Assembly: GCA_014192425.1 (NCBI GenBank)
Contig: BJHK01000009.1
Span: 102,430-166,429, forward strand
DNA length: 64,000 bases
DNA from: Planctomycetia bacterium
GTDB lineage: Bacteria > Planctomycetota > Planctomycetia > Pirellulales > UBA1268
Direction of reading: 5' to 3'
A model generated the notes under the pieces. That model was given only the letters and a program-made list of their open reading frames with translations, did no database searches and was not told the origin of the DNA. This document shows positions 1 to 8,394 of this stretch, piece after piece. The position numbers and the translations under genes are program-made. Each line of letters starts with the position of its first letter. Positions within the stretch are counted from its first letter, which is position 1.

Positions 1-1
1 G

Positions 2-670
2 ACGAAGACGGTCCGCCACCGGCTGCTGCGCCGCGACAAGGTCGCGGTGCTGGCCGCCGATCTCCTGCGCACGGCGGCCCGCGATGTGCCCGGACCGCTG
101 CGGTTGGTGGACGTGGGCTGCGGCGAGGGAACGTTGGCGCTGCGCGTCGCCGACCGGCTCGCGCCGGCCGTGGCCGAACGTCTGGAGCCGGTCGGCATCG
201 AACTCTCGAACGTTCTCGCGCACCGTGCCGATCGCAAGCTCCGCACCCACGGCGGCCGCTGCATCCATGCCACCGGCATCGAGGGGCTCACCGACCTCGA
301 ACGTTCCAGCGTGCAGGTGATCGTGCTGTCGTGCATCCTCGAACACGAGATCGCGCCGCTCCCGTTGCTGCGCAACTGCCGCGCCTGCCTCGCCGCCGAC
401 GGCCGGATGATCGTCAAGGTGCCGAACTACGCCTGCCTTGCCCGCCACGTGCGCGGCCGACGCTGGTGCGGCTATCGCTGGCCGGACCACGTCAACTACT
501 TCACGCCCGCCACGCTCGCCGCGACGGCCCGGGCGGCAGGCCTGCGGGTCGTCCGCATGAGCCTCATGGACCGCAATCCGATCAGTGACTCGCTCTACGC
601 CGTGCTCGGCCGCGACCCGGCGGCAGTCATAGCCGACAAGGAGCCGTGGGCACTGCGACTGGCGGCCTGA
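2..670 (+). CDS. SAM-dependent methyltransferase, 5' truncated by window edge
   Basis: Class I SAM-dependent methyltransferase, substrate unknown. Motif I (VDVGCGEGTLALRVA) forms the SAM-binding loop. A motif-IV-like segment (VIVLSCILEHE) and the PNYACLARHVRGRRW and DHVNYFTP stretches are typical of methyltransferases of the cell-surface glycan or ubiquinone type (Methyltransf_11/23). A GTG at position 47 could be read as a start, but the frame is open to the left edge, so the true N-terminus is probably outside the window. The stop is TGA at 668. About 400 bp without a convincing gene follow, so it probably ends its transcription unit. Family call is firm; substrate cannot be inferred. Confidence 0.75.
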   Translation, partial: TKTVRHRLLRRDKVAVLAADLLRTAARDVPGPLRLVDVGCGEGTLALRVADRLAPAVAERLEPVGIELSNVLAHRADRKLRTHGGRCIHATGIEGLTDLERSSVQVIVLSCILEHEIAPLPLLRNCRACLAADGRMIVKVPNYACLARHVRGRRWCGYRWPDHVNYFTPATLAATARAAGLRVVRMSLMDRNPISDSLYAVLGRDPAAVIADKEPWALRLAA

Positions 671-1071
671 CGAGGCGTGCCAAGCGGTACGCCGATTGCT
701 CCCCTTCACTTCCCGGGATGCCTCCGTCACGCGGCCGCGGCCGCGGTGCAGCGGGCCTGTCCCGGGAGAAACCTGCCATGCACTCCCGACGGTTCAGGCT
801 GCCGTTCACCCGGCAGCCCGCCGCCGGGCCGAGTGGGACGGCAGCGGCACGGTCTCGTTCGGCTTCGACGCCTGCACCGTCGCGACCGGCAGGACGGCCG
901 CCCAGGCGGCTGGCCGCGGCCTTCGCCTCGGTCGAGACCTTCAACCGCACCGTCCGGCAGCGCCGCGGTGTATGATCGAAACGGGTCGACGGACCGCGGA
1001 CCACGGGCAGTCGGAACCGATCGCACGGCGGCCCGTACGCCGCCAGCACCTGCACCGCGGAGGCTCCCAGC
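671..1071. other. 400-bp stretch without a convincing gene; possible promoter of the next gene
   Basis: No recognisable protein lies here. A 65-codon frame (ATG 778 to stop 975) has a reasonable ribosome-binding site (GGGAG) but an Arg/Pro/Ala-rich composition expected of random GC-rich sequence, so it is not called. A TATGAT hexamer at 971-976, about 100 bp before the next start, is a possible -10 element for the gene at 1072. Confidence 0.3.
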
Positions 1072-2445
1072 ATGGCATTCGACCGGTCATCCTGGCCCGC
1101 GCAGTCCGGCGGTCGGCGCGACGCGATCGCCGCCGAGATCGACGCCGAGGCGGCCTCCTTTTGGCAGGCCGCCGTCACCCGGCTGGCCCGCGAGATCAAC
1201 CTCGGCTGGTGGCTCGCCGGCTGGCTCCCCTGGGCGGTCGCCGTCGGGCTCGTCGGCACGTTCGCCATGCTCTACACGCGGCTCCGCGGCGGTCACCCCG
1301 GCCTCGTCTGGACGGGCATCGCCCTCGCGCTCGCCGCCGGCGCGATCGTCGCCTGGCGGCGCAGCCGTGATCGGTTCGAGACCGCGGCCTCGGCCCGCGT
1401 CCGGCTGGAGGAGGCGCTCGGCCTCAAGGCGCGGCTCACCGCGGCGAGCGCCGGCGTCGGCTCGTGGCCCGATCGCCCCGCGCCGGACGGCCTCGTCTGG
1501 CCGGTCCGCTGGCGCTGGCAGCGGCCCGCCGCCTGGGCGGCCGTCGTCGCAGCGCTCCTCGTGATCGCGGCCCGCCTGCCGGTCGCCGACGCGCGATCCG
1601 CCCGCAGGCACGCCATCGAGCGGCCGACCGACGCCCGGGTCGTCGATTCCTGGCTCGACGAACTTGCCCGCGAGCAGGCGGTGGACGAGCGGTCGATCGA
1701 GCGGGTCCGGCAGCGAATCGCCGAACTGATGGAGCGACCCGACGACAAGTGGTACGAGCATGCGAGCCTGGAGGCCGCCGGCACGCTCAAGGAGCAGACC
1801 GCGGCCGACCTGCGCGAGCTCGCCGAAAACCTCGCCAAGGCGGAGCAGGCCGCCGCGAAGCTCCGCGAGATGACCGACGCCGTGCCGCAGAAGCTCCGCG
1901 AGGCGCTCGCCAAGGATCTGAAGCTGGCGGCGCTGGCCCTCGAACTGGGTGACTTCAGGCCGCCGGCCGACCTCGCGGAAATGCTCCGCGGCATCCAGGG
2001 CCGCGACCTCGGCCGTCTGACGCCGGGTGAATGCCGCGGCCTGTGCAAGAAACTCAAGGAAAACCGCGAGTCGCTCCGCAAGGCGCTGGCCGAGTCGCCC
2101 GAGTTCGCCCTCGACGGTGTCGCGATGCTCGGCGAGGACGGTGTCGCGATGCCCGGCGAGGGGGGCGTCCAGCGCGGCCGCGGCGACGCCGAACTCACGC
2201 TCGGTGCAGAGAACGACCTCGGCACGAAACGCAAGGAGCGGGTCACGCAGCCGCTCGATCCGGAGCGGGCCGCCCCCGACGAGCTGCTGGCGGTGGTCGA
2301 AGGGGAACACGAGATCGACAAGGAGGCCTACACCGGACCGCAGGCGGGAGGCACGGCAAAGAAGGGAGACGGCGGCAGCGCGGTGCAGGTGGACAATCTC
2401 TTGCCGGGCGAGCAGGCCGCCGTCCGCCGATTCTTCACGGAGTGA
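1072..2445 (+). CDS. membrane-anchored coiled-coil protein of unknown function
   Basis: 457 aa, family not recognised. The N-terminal third has three hydrophobic segments, at about residues 43-65, 75-95 and 150-168. A long charged, helix-rich region follows (about 190-345), rich in Glu/Lys/Ala heptads (DLRELAENLAKAEQAAAKLR) and probably coiled coil. The C-terminus is low-complexity and acidic and contains a short internal duplication (DGVAMLGE / DGVAMPGE). The next gene starts 7 bp downstream, so the two are probably co-transcribed. Similar membrane/coiled-coil proteins occur beside MoxR/vWA clusters in planctomycetes and such a cluster begins 5 kb downstream, but a functional link is only inference. 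The ATG lies after a GGAGG-like site (cggaggctcccagc). Confidence 0.7.
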   Translation: MAFDRSSWPAQSGGRRDAIAAEIDAEAASFWQAAVTRLAREINLGWWLAGWLPWAVAVGLVGTFAMLYTRLRGGHPGLVWTGIALALAAGAIVAWRRSRDRFETAASARVRLEEALGLKARLTAASAGVGSWPDRPAPDGLVWPVRWRWQRPAAWAAVVAALLVIAARLPVADARSARRHAIERPTDARVVDSWLDELAREQAVDERSIERVRQRIAELMERPDDKWYEHASLEAAGTLKEQTAADLRELAENLAKAEQAAAKLREMTDAVPQKLREALAKDLKLAALALELGDFRPPADLAEMLRGIQGRDLGRLTPGECRGLCKKLKENRESLRKALAESPEFALDGVAMLGEDGVAMPGEGGVQRGRGDAELTLGAENDLGTKRKERVTQPLDPERAAPDELLAVVEGEHEIDKEAYTGPQAGGTAKKGDGGSAVQVDNLLPGEQAAVRRFFTE

Positions 2446-2452
2446 TCGATCC

Positions 2453-4153
2453 ATGAAGGGGATGACCGACGCCGATCCCACCCGCAGCCGGGCCATGTCG
2501 CGCCGGCTGTACTGGATCGCCGCCGGCGTGTTTGCCGTGCTGGTGGCGACGCTCCTCTGGGGCCTGTTCGGCCCTGAGCCGCCGATCCGGGTTGCCCGCG
2601 AGACGACGTACCTCACCGCGCCCCTCGCCGCTGACGGCCTGCCCGACTACGAGGCCGCCTGGCTCGCCACGCTCGGCCCCGCGCCGCCCCCCGAGGAAAA
2701 CGCCGCGGTCCTCCTCCTGCAAACCTGCTGGCCGTTGCTCGAGAACGGTGCGACCGACCTGCCCGCGGTCTGCAAGGCGCTCGGCATCCCGGACGTGCCG
2801 CCGGCCGAATCGCTCGTGCTCTATCCGCCGCGGGATCCTGCGTCCGGAGTGACCGACGCGATGCTGGAGACGGCCGAGCAGTGGCCCTGGACGACGGAAG
2901 AGGTGCCGGTCGTCGCGGCCTGGCTCGCGAAGAACGAACGACTCATCGGCCGGCTCGTCGAGGCCGCGGACCGGCCGCGGTACTGGCTGCCGAGTCCGAG
3001 CTTTCTCGACGGCACGCCGGATCCGCTATGGACCATCACGCTGCCCGACATCCAAGCGCATCGTGGGGTGGCACGGGTCCTCGGCTATCGGGCCCGGTGG
3101 CACCTCGGCGAAAACCGGCCCGCGGCGGCGTGGCGCGACGTCCGCGCGATCCACCGTCTCTCCCGGCTGCTCGCGCCGCCGGGCCGCGGGCCGCAGTGCG
3201 TGATGACGCAGCTGGTCGCCATCGCCGTCGATGCGAACGCCAACGATGCGACGCGGCTGGTGCTCGCGACGCCCGACCTGCCGGCGGACCTGCTCGCGAC
3301 GATCCGTCGGGATATGGAATCGCTCGGGCCGACCGTCGCGGTCAGCGACGGCATGGCCGGCGAGCGGCTCCTTGGTGTCGATATGGTGGTTGGGGCGGCC
3401 CGCCGCACGGCTGGTGGCCGCACCGGCCGTGCGAAGCTGTTCGCCGATCTCACCGGCGTTCGGATCACCTCGACCTCGGGCATCAGCCGAATCGGCGGCG
3501 GAGAACCGGTCCTGCTGACGAGCCTCGATTGGAACCTCGTCCTCGAACGGTTCAATCTCTTCCACGACGACGCGGAGGCCGCCTGTCGGCTGCCGACCCA
3601 CCAGGACCGCAAGGCGGCCGCCGACAAGGTGACCGCCGACCTCAGGAGTCGCACGGCGGCTCGAAGCGGCTGGACGTGGGCTGCGATCGGCGACGGGTTT
3701 TTGAGTGTGTGCAGCCGCGGGCACCGCAGCGAGCGGCTCGCCGACCGGTTTTTGGCCCTGCTGGCGGCGAGGAACTTAACGTGGATGGACGCGTCAACCC
3801 ACGGCGACGCCCAGTTCGCGCTCACGAAGACCGCCGCGGCCCTCGCCGCCTGGCACGCCGACCGCGGGCCCGACAGCCCCCCCTACCCCGAGCGGCTCGA
3901 CGACCTCGTCCCCCGGTATCTCGCCGCGGTGCCGGTCGATCCGTTTACGGACAAGCCGTTCATCTACGAGCGCCGGGGAGACGGCTACCTCGTGGCGAGC
4001 GTGGGCATGAACGGCGTCTACGACGGCGGCGACGACATGTCGGGGTGGATCGTGCGCGGCGAGTGGCAGGAGCGGAAGCAGGATGTGGACCACCGATCCG
4101 CGGACGTCGTCGTGCGGATGCCGATCCCGCCACGGAAGCCGGCCGATCGCTGA
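2453..4153 (+). CDS. membrane protein with pseudopilin-like C-terminal tail (paralog 1)
   Basis: 566 aa, function unknown. One N-terminal transmembrane helix (about residues 19-40, YWIAAGVFAVLVATLLWGLF) is followed by a large extracytoplasmic domain. The last ~90 residues carry the pattern YPERLDDLVPRYL, DPFTDKPFIYERRGDGY, VGMNGVYDGGDD. This resembles the C-terminal strand and Ca-binding loop of type II pseudopilins (DPWG, PYxY, SxGADG), a resemblance also common in planctomycetal proteins of unknown function. A longer frame runs upstream to 2027, but that part overlaps the previous gene; ATG 2453, 7 bp after its stop, is preferred. It is a clear paralog of the gene at 5615 and more distantly of the one at 60432. 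Confidence 0.75.
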   Translation: MKGMTDADPTRSRAMSRRLYWIAAGVFAVLVATLLWGLFGPEPPIRVARETTYLTAPLAADGLPDYEAAWLATLGPAPPPEENAAVLLLQTCWPLLENGATDLPAVCKALGIPDVPPAESLVLYPPRDPASGVTDAMLETAEQWPWTTEEVPVVAAWLAKNERLIGRLVEAADRPRYWLPSPSFLDGTPDPLWTITLPDIQAHRGVARVLGYRARWHLGENRPAAAWRDVRAIHRLSRLLAPPGRGPQCVMTQLVAIAVDANANDATRLVLATPDLPADLLATIRRDMESLGPTVAVSDGMAGERLLGVDMVVGAARRTAGGRTGRAKLFADLTGVRITSTSGISRIGGGEPVLLTSLDWNLVLERFNLFHDDAEAACRLPTHQDRKAAADKVTADLRSRTAARSGWTWAAIGDGFLSVCSRGHRSERLADRFLALLAARNLTWMDASTHGDAQFALTKTAAALAAWHADRGPDSPPYPERLDDLVPRYLAAVPVDPFTDKPFIYERRGDGYLVASVGMNGVYDGGDDMSGWIVRGEWQERKQDVDHRSADVVVRMPIPPRKPADR

Positions 4154-4220
4154 CCCGGGCCCCGATCGGCCCGCCGACGCCCCGCCCGAACGCTGCCCCG
4201 GCGATCGGGGAAGAGTTGCC

Positions 4221-4840
4221 TTGACTGCCGACGCTCGCGCCTCCGACCGCGGCCGGAGGCGATCCCAGCGCAGGAGCGCCGTCGGCGCCGCCACGCTTCA
4301 CTGACACACGGCTCGGCTCCTCCACGCGCGCCGGCGACGACAGGGATGGCATGATCATCAGCGGCGAGTGGCAGGAGCGACACGATACTCGGGACATGCA
4401 GCCGGCAGTACCGCAGTGCCCTGATCGCCGACACGGTTGAGTCGCTTCTGCTTCCCGGAATGCGGGGTGTCGACGACGCCACGACACGGTGCCGCGCAGT
4501 GACGACCCTCACCCGCACCGCCGCGGCGCTGGCCGCCTGGCGGGCCGATCAGCCGGCCGGTTCGCCCGCCTACCCCGAACGCTTCGACGACCTCGTGCCC
4601 CGGTATCTGCCGGCCGTGCCCGTCGATCCCTTCGCCGACACGCCGCTGATCTACGAGCGTCGCGGCGACGGCTACCTACTGGCGAGCGTCGGCCAGAATG
4701 GCGTCTACGACGGCGGCGACGACATGACCGGCGACATCATCGGCGGCGAGTGGCAGGAACAGACCCGAAACATGCCGGAGGAAAAATACGACCTCCTCGT
4801 CCGCATGCCGGTTCCTGCCCGCAAGGCCGCCGACCGCTGA
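4221..4840 (+). pseudogene. decayed mosaic copy of the paralog family
   Basis: This stretch is built from pieces of the gene at 5615. Bases 4221-4300 match its 5' end: LTADARASDRGRRR against MPADARDSSRDWRR, with the ATG replaced by TTG and a stop at 4302. Bases about 4345-4380 resemble the 3' end (gacatcatcagcggcgagtgg-like). From about 4381 to 4790 it is nearly identical to 6806-7215, the last ~135 codons of the intact gene. The middle ~1.5 kb is missing. A 126-codon frame (4460-4840) remains open and reads the pseudopilin-like tail, but it has no membrane anchor. The near-identity of the 3' part suggests recent duplication or gene conversion with the copy 2.4 kb downstream. Confidence 0.8.
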
Positions 4841-4921
4841 CGCCGGAAAAAAACCGGCCCGCATTGCTTCGCCTGTCGCTGGCCCGCCCTCATGCTCGAG
4901 AAGGGAGTGCGGTTCGCCGGG

Positions 4922-4927
4922 TATACT
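4922..4927 (+). promoter_or_regulatory. candidate -10 element (TATACT) of the PIN module
   Basis: A near-consensus TATACT lies only 7 nt before the ATG at 4935, so a transcript initiated from it would begin at or next to the start codon (leaderless). No convincing -35 box was seen. A short GCCGG-A7-CCGGC hairpin at about 4842-4858 separates it from the upstream pseudogene. Confidence 0.4.
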
Positions 4928-4934
4928 TTCGCCC

Positions 4935-5372
4935 ATGCTTCTGTATCTCGACATGTGCTGCCTCAAACGCCCGCTCGACGATCAGTCGCAGCCACGGGTG
5001 CGGCTGGAATCCGAGGCCGTGCTGGGGCTGCTCGCCGCCGAGTCCGCGGACCTGCGATTCGTGCGGTCCCAGGCGCTGTGGCTGGAAAACTCGCAAAATC
5101 CGCTGCCGTCGCGGGCCGCCCGAGTGGCCCGCTGGCTGGGAACACCCGCGCCGATTCCCGATGCCGCGGCGCTCGCGGCCCGCACCGCGCGCCTGATCGC
5201 TGCGGGGTTCGGCAATTTCGACGCGCTGCATATCGCCAGTGCCGAGGCCGCCGGTGCCGACTGCCTGGCAACGTGTGACGACAGGCTCAACGCCGCCGCG
5301 CGGCGGGCCGGCACCGACGTTCGCGTGCGTGTCGCGAATGTGGTCGATGTGGCCAGGGGGATGATGCCGTGA
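4935..5372 (+). CDS. PIN-domain protein, putative toxin
   Basis: 145 aa, the usual length of a single PIN domain, a metal-dependent RNase fold found in VapC-like toxins. The N-terminus has the strand-Asp of the family (LLYLDMCCLKRPLDDQ) followed by acidic residues in RLESEAVLGLL. The C-terminal half has NFDALHIASAEAAGADCLATCDDRL, the typical second cluster of Asp residues. The DMCCLKRP-DDQ signature matches a PIN subfamily common in cyanobacteria and planctomycetes. Its stop overlaps the start of a 73-codon gene (GTGA at 5369-5372), giving translational coupling as in toxin-antitoxin pairs, but with the presumed toxin first. Toxicity is inferred. Confidence 0.75.
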   Translation: MLLYLDMCCLKRPLDDQSQPRVRLESEAVLGLLAAESADLRFVRSQALWLENSQNPLPSRAARVARWLGTPAPIPDAAALAARTARLIAAGFGNFDALHIASAEAAGADCLATCDDRLNAAARRAGTDVRVRVANVVDVARGMMP

Positions 5373-5590
5373 ACCACGAACTGCTCGCCCCGGCGGAACT
5401 TCGGCTGCGGGGCTTCGATGCCCTGGTCGATGCCCTGGGCTGGGTGAACGCCGTTCGCTTCGTGCAGCAGTACGAAACGAGCCGGCTCGACTACACGGCC
5501 GAACGCGACCGGATTCTCCCGCCGTGGGATGCGGCGGAACTCGTGCGGCGGCTCGAGGAACGGCCCGCCGACGCATCGCCCGACCGCTGA
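5369..5590 (+). CDS. small partner of the PIN protein, putative antitoxin
   Basis: 73 aa, starting with GTG inside the stop of the PIN gene. The sequence (LRLRGFDALVDALGWVNAV, RFVQQYETSRLDYTAERDRI) resembles small helical proteins that accompany this PIN subfamily in cyanobacteria (pattern GLKALTEALG-RF-QQFE-GDYT-ER). It has no recognisable DNA-binding motif, so autoregulation is not evident. Its role as antitoxin is inferred from size, coupling and the recurring pairing. Confidence 0.65.
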   Translation: MNHELLAPAELRLRGFDALVDALGWVNAVRFVQQYETSRLDYTAERDRILPPWDAAELVRRLEERPADASPDR

Positions 5591-5614
5591 CGCGACGATC
5601 ACGGAACAGGTGCC

Positions 5615-7282
5615 ATGCCTGCCGACGCTCGAGACAGCAGCCGCGACTGGCGGCGATCCCTGCGGCGGATCGCCGTCGGCGTCGTCGTCCTCTTCGTCGC
5701 CACGCTCCTCTGGGGCCTGTTCGGCCCCGAGCCGCCGATCCGGGTCGCCCGTGAGACGACGTTCCTCACCGCGCCGCTCGCCACCGACGGCCTCCCCGAC
5801 TACGAGGCCGGGCTGCTCGCCATGGCCGGGCCAGCCCCGGCACCCGAAGACAATGCCGCGGTCGAACTGCTTCAGGTGATGTGGCCACTGGGGATCGACG
5901 CCACAGACCTGCCGGCCGTCTGCAAGGCGCTCGGGATACCCGACACCCCGCCGGCCGATCCGCTCGTCGCGCCGACCGACGATCCCGCCGGCAAAGTCTC
6001 CGACGACGTCTTCACCGCGACGTACACCAATCCCTGGACGACCGCCGAACATCCCGACATGGCGGCCTGGCTCATGCGGCACGAGGGGGCGATCGATCGC
6101 CTCGTCGCGGCGGCCGACCGGCCCCGGTTCTGGCTGCCGATCTCGTCGCTGCTCGATGGCAGGCCCGCGATGCTCTTCGAGATGACACTGGAGCCGCTAC
6201 AGCACCTCCGGTGGCTGTCACAGTTCGTGCACGCCCGCGCGCTGTTGCACGTGGGCGAAGGCCGGCATGCCGCGGCCTGGCGGGACATCCGCGCCGTGCA
6301 TCGGCTCGGCCGGCTGAGCGTGGCGCGCGAGTCGGGCCCGCAGCCGTTCATGGGGCAGCTCGTCGCGATCGCCCTCATGGCGCACGCGGAGAAGATCACG
6401 ACCAGGCACCTGCTCGGCTCCCCCACGCTGCCCCCCGACGTCCTGGCAGCCATCCGCCATGAACTCGATGCGGGGCCGACGCTGCCAGAATCTGCCGATG
6501 CGCTCGTTTACGAGCGGCTCCACTGCGTGGACGCCGTCATCTGGATCGCCAGCCGCGTGCCCGGTGGTCGCCTGGCGCGCGCTCGAGCGACCAATGACGC
6601 GAGCGGTTCGACCGTATTGTCCCTGGTGTCCGCAACGGGCATCGACTGGAATCTCGTGCTCCAGCGGCTCAACACGTCCTACGACGATGTCGAGGCCGCC
6701 CTGAGGCTGCCGACCTATGCGGAGCAGCGGGCCGCTTTGGGTCGCCTCACGCCGCCAACCGCGTCCGCTCGTTCATCGTCATCTGGCTGGCGGGCCACCG
6801 GCGACACGATACTCGGGACATGTAGCCGGCAGTACCGCAGTGCCCTGATCGCCGACACGGTTGAGTCGCTTCTGCTTCCCGGAATGCGGGGTGTCGACGA
6901 CGCCACGACACGGTGCCGCGCAGTGACGACCCTCACCCGCACCGCCGCGGCGCTGGCCGCCTGGCGGGCCGACCAGCCGGCCGGTTTGCCCGCCTACCCC
7001 GAACGGCTCGACGAACTCGTGCCCCGTTACCTGCCGGCCGTCCCAATCGATCCCTTCGCCGACACGCCGCTGATCTACGAGCGTCGCGGCGACGGCTACC
7101 TACTGGCGAGCGTCGGCCAGAATGGCGTCTACGACGGCGGCGACGACATGACCGGCGACATCGGCGGCGGCGAGTGGCAGGAGCAGACACGCGAGGTGCC
7201 GCGGGAAAAGTCCGACCTCGTCGTCCGCATGCCGGTCCCCCAACGACCCGCACCACAGCCTCCGGCCGAACCGGCCCCGTAG
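5615..7282 (+). CDS. membrane protein with pseudopilin-like C-terminal tail (paralog 2)
   Basis: 555 aa, closely related to the protein at 2453. It has an N-terminal membrane helix (about residues 18-36, IAVGVVVLFVATLLWGLFG) and the shared block GPEPPIRVARETT. The extracytoplasmic domain ends in YPERLDELVPRYL, DPFADTPLIYERRGDGY and VGQNGVYDGGDD. The tail aligns with the C-terminal segment of type II pseudopilins, which bind Ca; this is a resemblance, not proof of a pilin role. The 3' 400 bp is almost identical to the decayed copy at 4381-4790. It lies between the PIN module and moxR, with its own start 24 bp after the antitoxin stop. Confidence 0.75.
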   Translation: MPADARDSSRDWRRSLRRIAVGVVVLFVATLLWGLFGPEPPIRVARETTFLTAPLATDGLPDYEAGLLAMAGPAPAPEDNAAVELLQVMWPLGIDATDLPAVCKALGIPDTPPADPLVAPTDDPAGKVSDDVFTATYTNPWTTAEHPDMAAWLMRHEGAIDRLVAAADRPRFWLPISSLLDGRPAMLFEMTLEPLQHLRWLSQFVHARALLHVGEGRHAAAWRDIRAVHRLGRLSVARESGPQPFMGQLVAIALMAHAEKITTRHLLGSPTLPPDVLAAIRHELDAGPTLPESADALVYERLHCVDAVIWIASRVPGGRLARARATNDASGSTVLSLVSATGIDWNLVLQRLNTSYDDVEAALRLPTYAEQRAALGRLTPPTASARSSSSGWRATGDTILGTCSRQYRSALIADTVESLLLPGMRGVDDATTRCRAVTTLTRTAAALAAWRADQPAGLPAYPERLDELVPRYLPAVPIDPFADTPLIYERRGDGYLLASVGQNGVYDGGDDMTGDIGGGEWQEQTREVPREKSDLVVRMPVPQRPAPQPPAEPAP

Positions 7283-7283
7283 G

Positions 7284-7311
7284 TTGTCGGCCGCGGGCCG
7301 GGTGGTATTCT
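7284..7311 (+). promoter_or_regulatory. candidate sigma-70-type promoter upstream of moxR
   Basis: TTGTCG (7284-7289) and TATTCT (7306-7311) are separated by 16 bp and lie 50 bp before the moxR ATG. They sit just after the stop of the preceding gene, as expected for a promoter opening the MoxR/ABC/vWA cluster. Not verified. Confidence 0.4.
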
Positions 7312-7360
7312 GCCCCTGTCTCACGGCCTCTGCCCTGCCCCGCCTCCCCCGAGCCGCCCG

Positions 7361-8392
7361 ATGACGCTGCCCGCCTCCGGCCTCACCCCGATCACCGAGC
7401 AGCAGGCCGGGTTCGCCGCCGAGGCGATCGACGGCCTCGCCAAGGCGCTCGGCAAGGTGCTCTTCGGCCAGGACCAGCTCATCGAGATGGTGATCGTCGG
7501 CCTGCTGGCCCGCGGCCACATCCTCCTCGAGGGGCTTCCGGGGCTCGGCAAGACGGAGCTCGTCAAGGGGCTTTCAAAAGCCCTCGCGCTGACGAGCAAG
7601 CGGGTGCAGTTCACCCCGGACCTGCTCCCCGGCGACATCACCGGCAACCCGGTGCTCGAGGAGGTGGACGGCCGGCGGAAGTTCGTCTTCCAGCCCGGGC
7701 CGGTGTTCGCCAACATCCTCCTTGCCGACGAGATCAACCGGGCGAGCCCCAAGACGCAGTCGGCGATGCTGGAGGCGATGCAGGAGCGCAGGGTGACCGT
7801 GATGGGGCAGACCCACCCGCTCCCCGCGCCGTTCTTCGTCCTCGCCACGCAGAACCCGATCGAGCTCGAGGGCACCTACCCGCTCCCCGAGGCCCAGCTC
7901 GACCGGTTTCTCTTCAAGCTCGACGTCCGCACGAACGACGTCGCCACGCTCGAACAGATCGTGCTCAACCGCGAGATCGGCGTCGAGCCTCACGTGCCGA
8001 CCGTGATGGACGCCGCGACCCTGGACAAACTCCTCGACCAGGTCCGCCGGGTCTACATGCCTCCCACCGTGGCCAACTTCATCGCCCGGCTCGTGCAGGC
8101 GACGCACCCGGGTGGGCCGCATGCCGCGGGCGTCAAGTTCGGGGCCTCGCCGCGGGCGGCGCTGGCCCTGGCGGCGGCCGCCAAGGCCCGGGCGCTCCGC
8201 GACCGGCGGATCAACGCCGCCTACGAGGACGTCCGGGCCATCGCCGCGCCGGTCCTGCGGCACCGCGTCGTCCTCGACTACGGCGCGAAACTGGAGGGGC
8301 TGACCACCGACGCGCTCGTGGCCCGGCTGCTGGCCGAGGTGCCGGCCCAGGACAAGGCCCTCCCCTCGAGCCTCGCAGCCGCCAAGGTCTGA
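7361..8392 (+). CDS. MoxR-family AAA+ ATPase
   Basis: 343 aa, full length for MoxR proteins (about 310-350). Walker A is GLPGLGKTE (residues 58-66) and Walker B is ILLADEIN (119-126). The MoxR-specific stretch NRASPKTQSAMLEAMQE and sensor 1 (LATQNPIELEGTYPLPEAQ) follow, and the AAA_lid_2 domain fills the C-terminus. MoxR ATPases act as chaperone-like factors that assemble or mature partner complexes, usually together with DUF58 and vWA proteins, and those partners occur downstream in this cluster. The next gene starts 2 bp after its stop. Confidence 0.92.
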   Translation: MTLPASGLTPITEQQAGFAAEAIDGLAKALGKVLFGQDQLIEMVIVGLLARGHILLEGLPGLGKTELVKGLSKALALTSKRVQFTPDLLPGDITGNPVLEEVDGRRKFVFQPGPVFANILLADEINRASPKTQSAMLEAMQERRVTVMGQTHPLPAPFFVLATQNPIELEGTYPLPEAQLDRFLFKLDVRTNDVATLEQIVLNREIGVEPHVPTVMDAATLDKLLDQVRRVYMPPTVANFIARLVQATHPGGPHAAGVKFGASPRAALALAAAAKARALRDRRINAAYEDVRAIAAPVLRHRVVLDYGAKLEGLTTDALVARLLAEVPAQDKALPSSLAAAKV

Positions 8393-8394
8393 AC

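Noticed and set aside
778..975. 65-codon gene between the methyltransferase and the coiled-coil protein
   Set aside because: Good ribosome-binding site but Arg/Pro/Ala-rich random-looking product and no homolog recognised.
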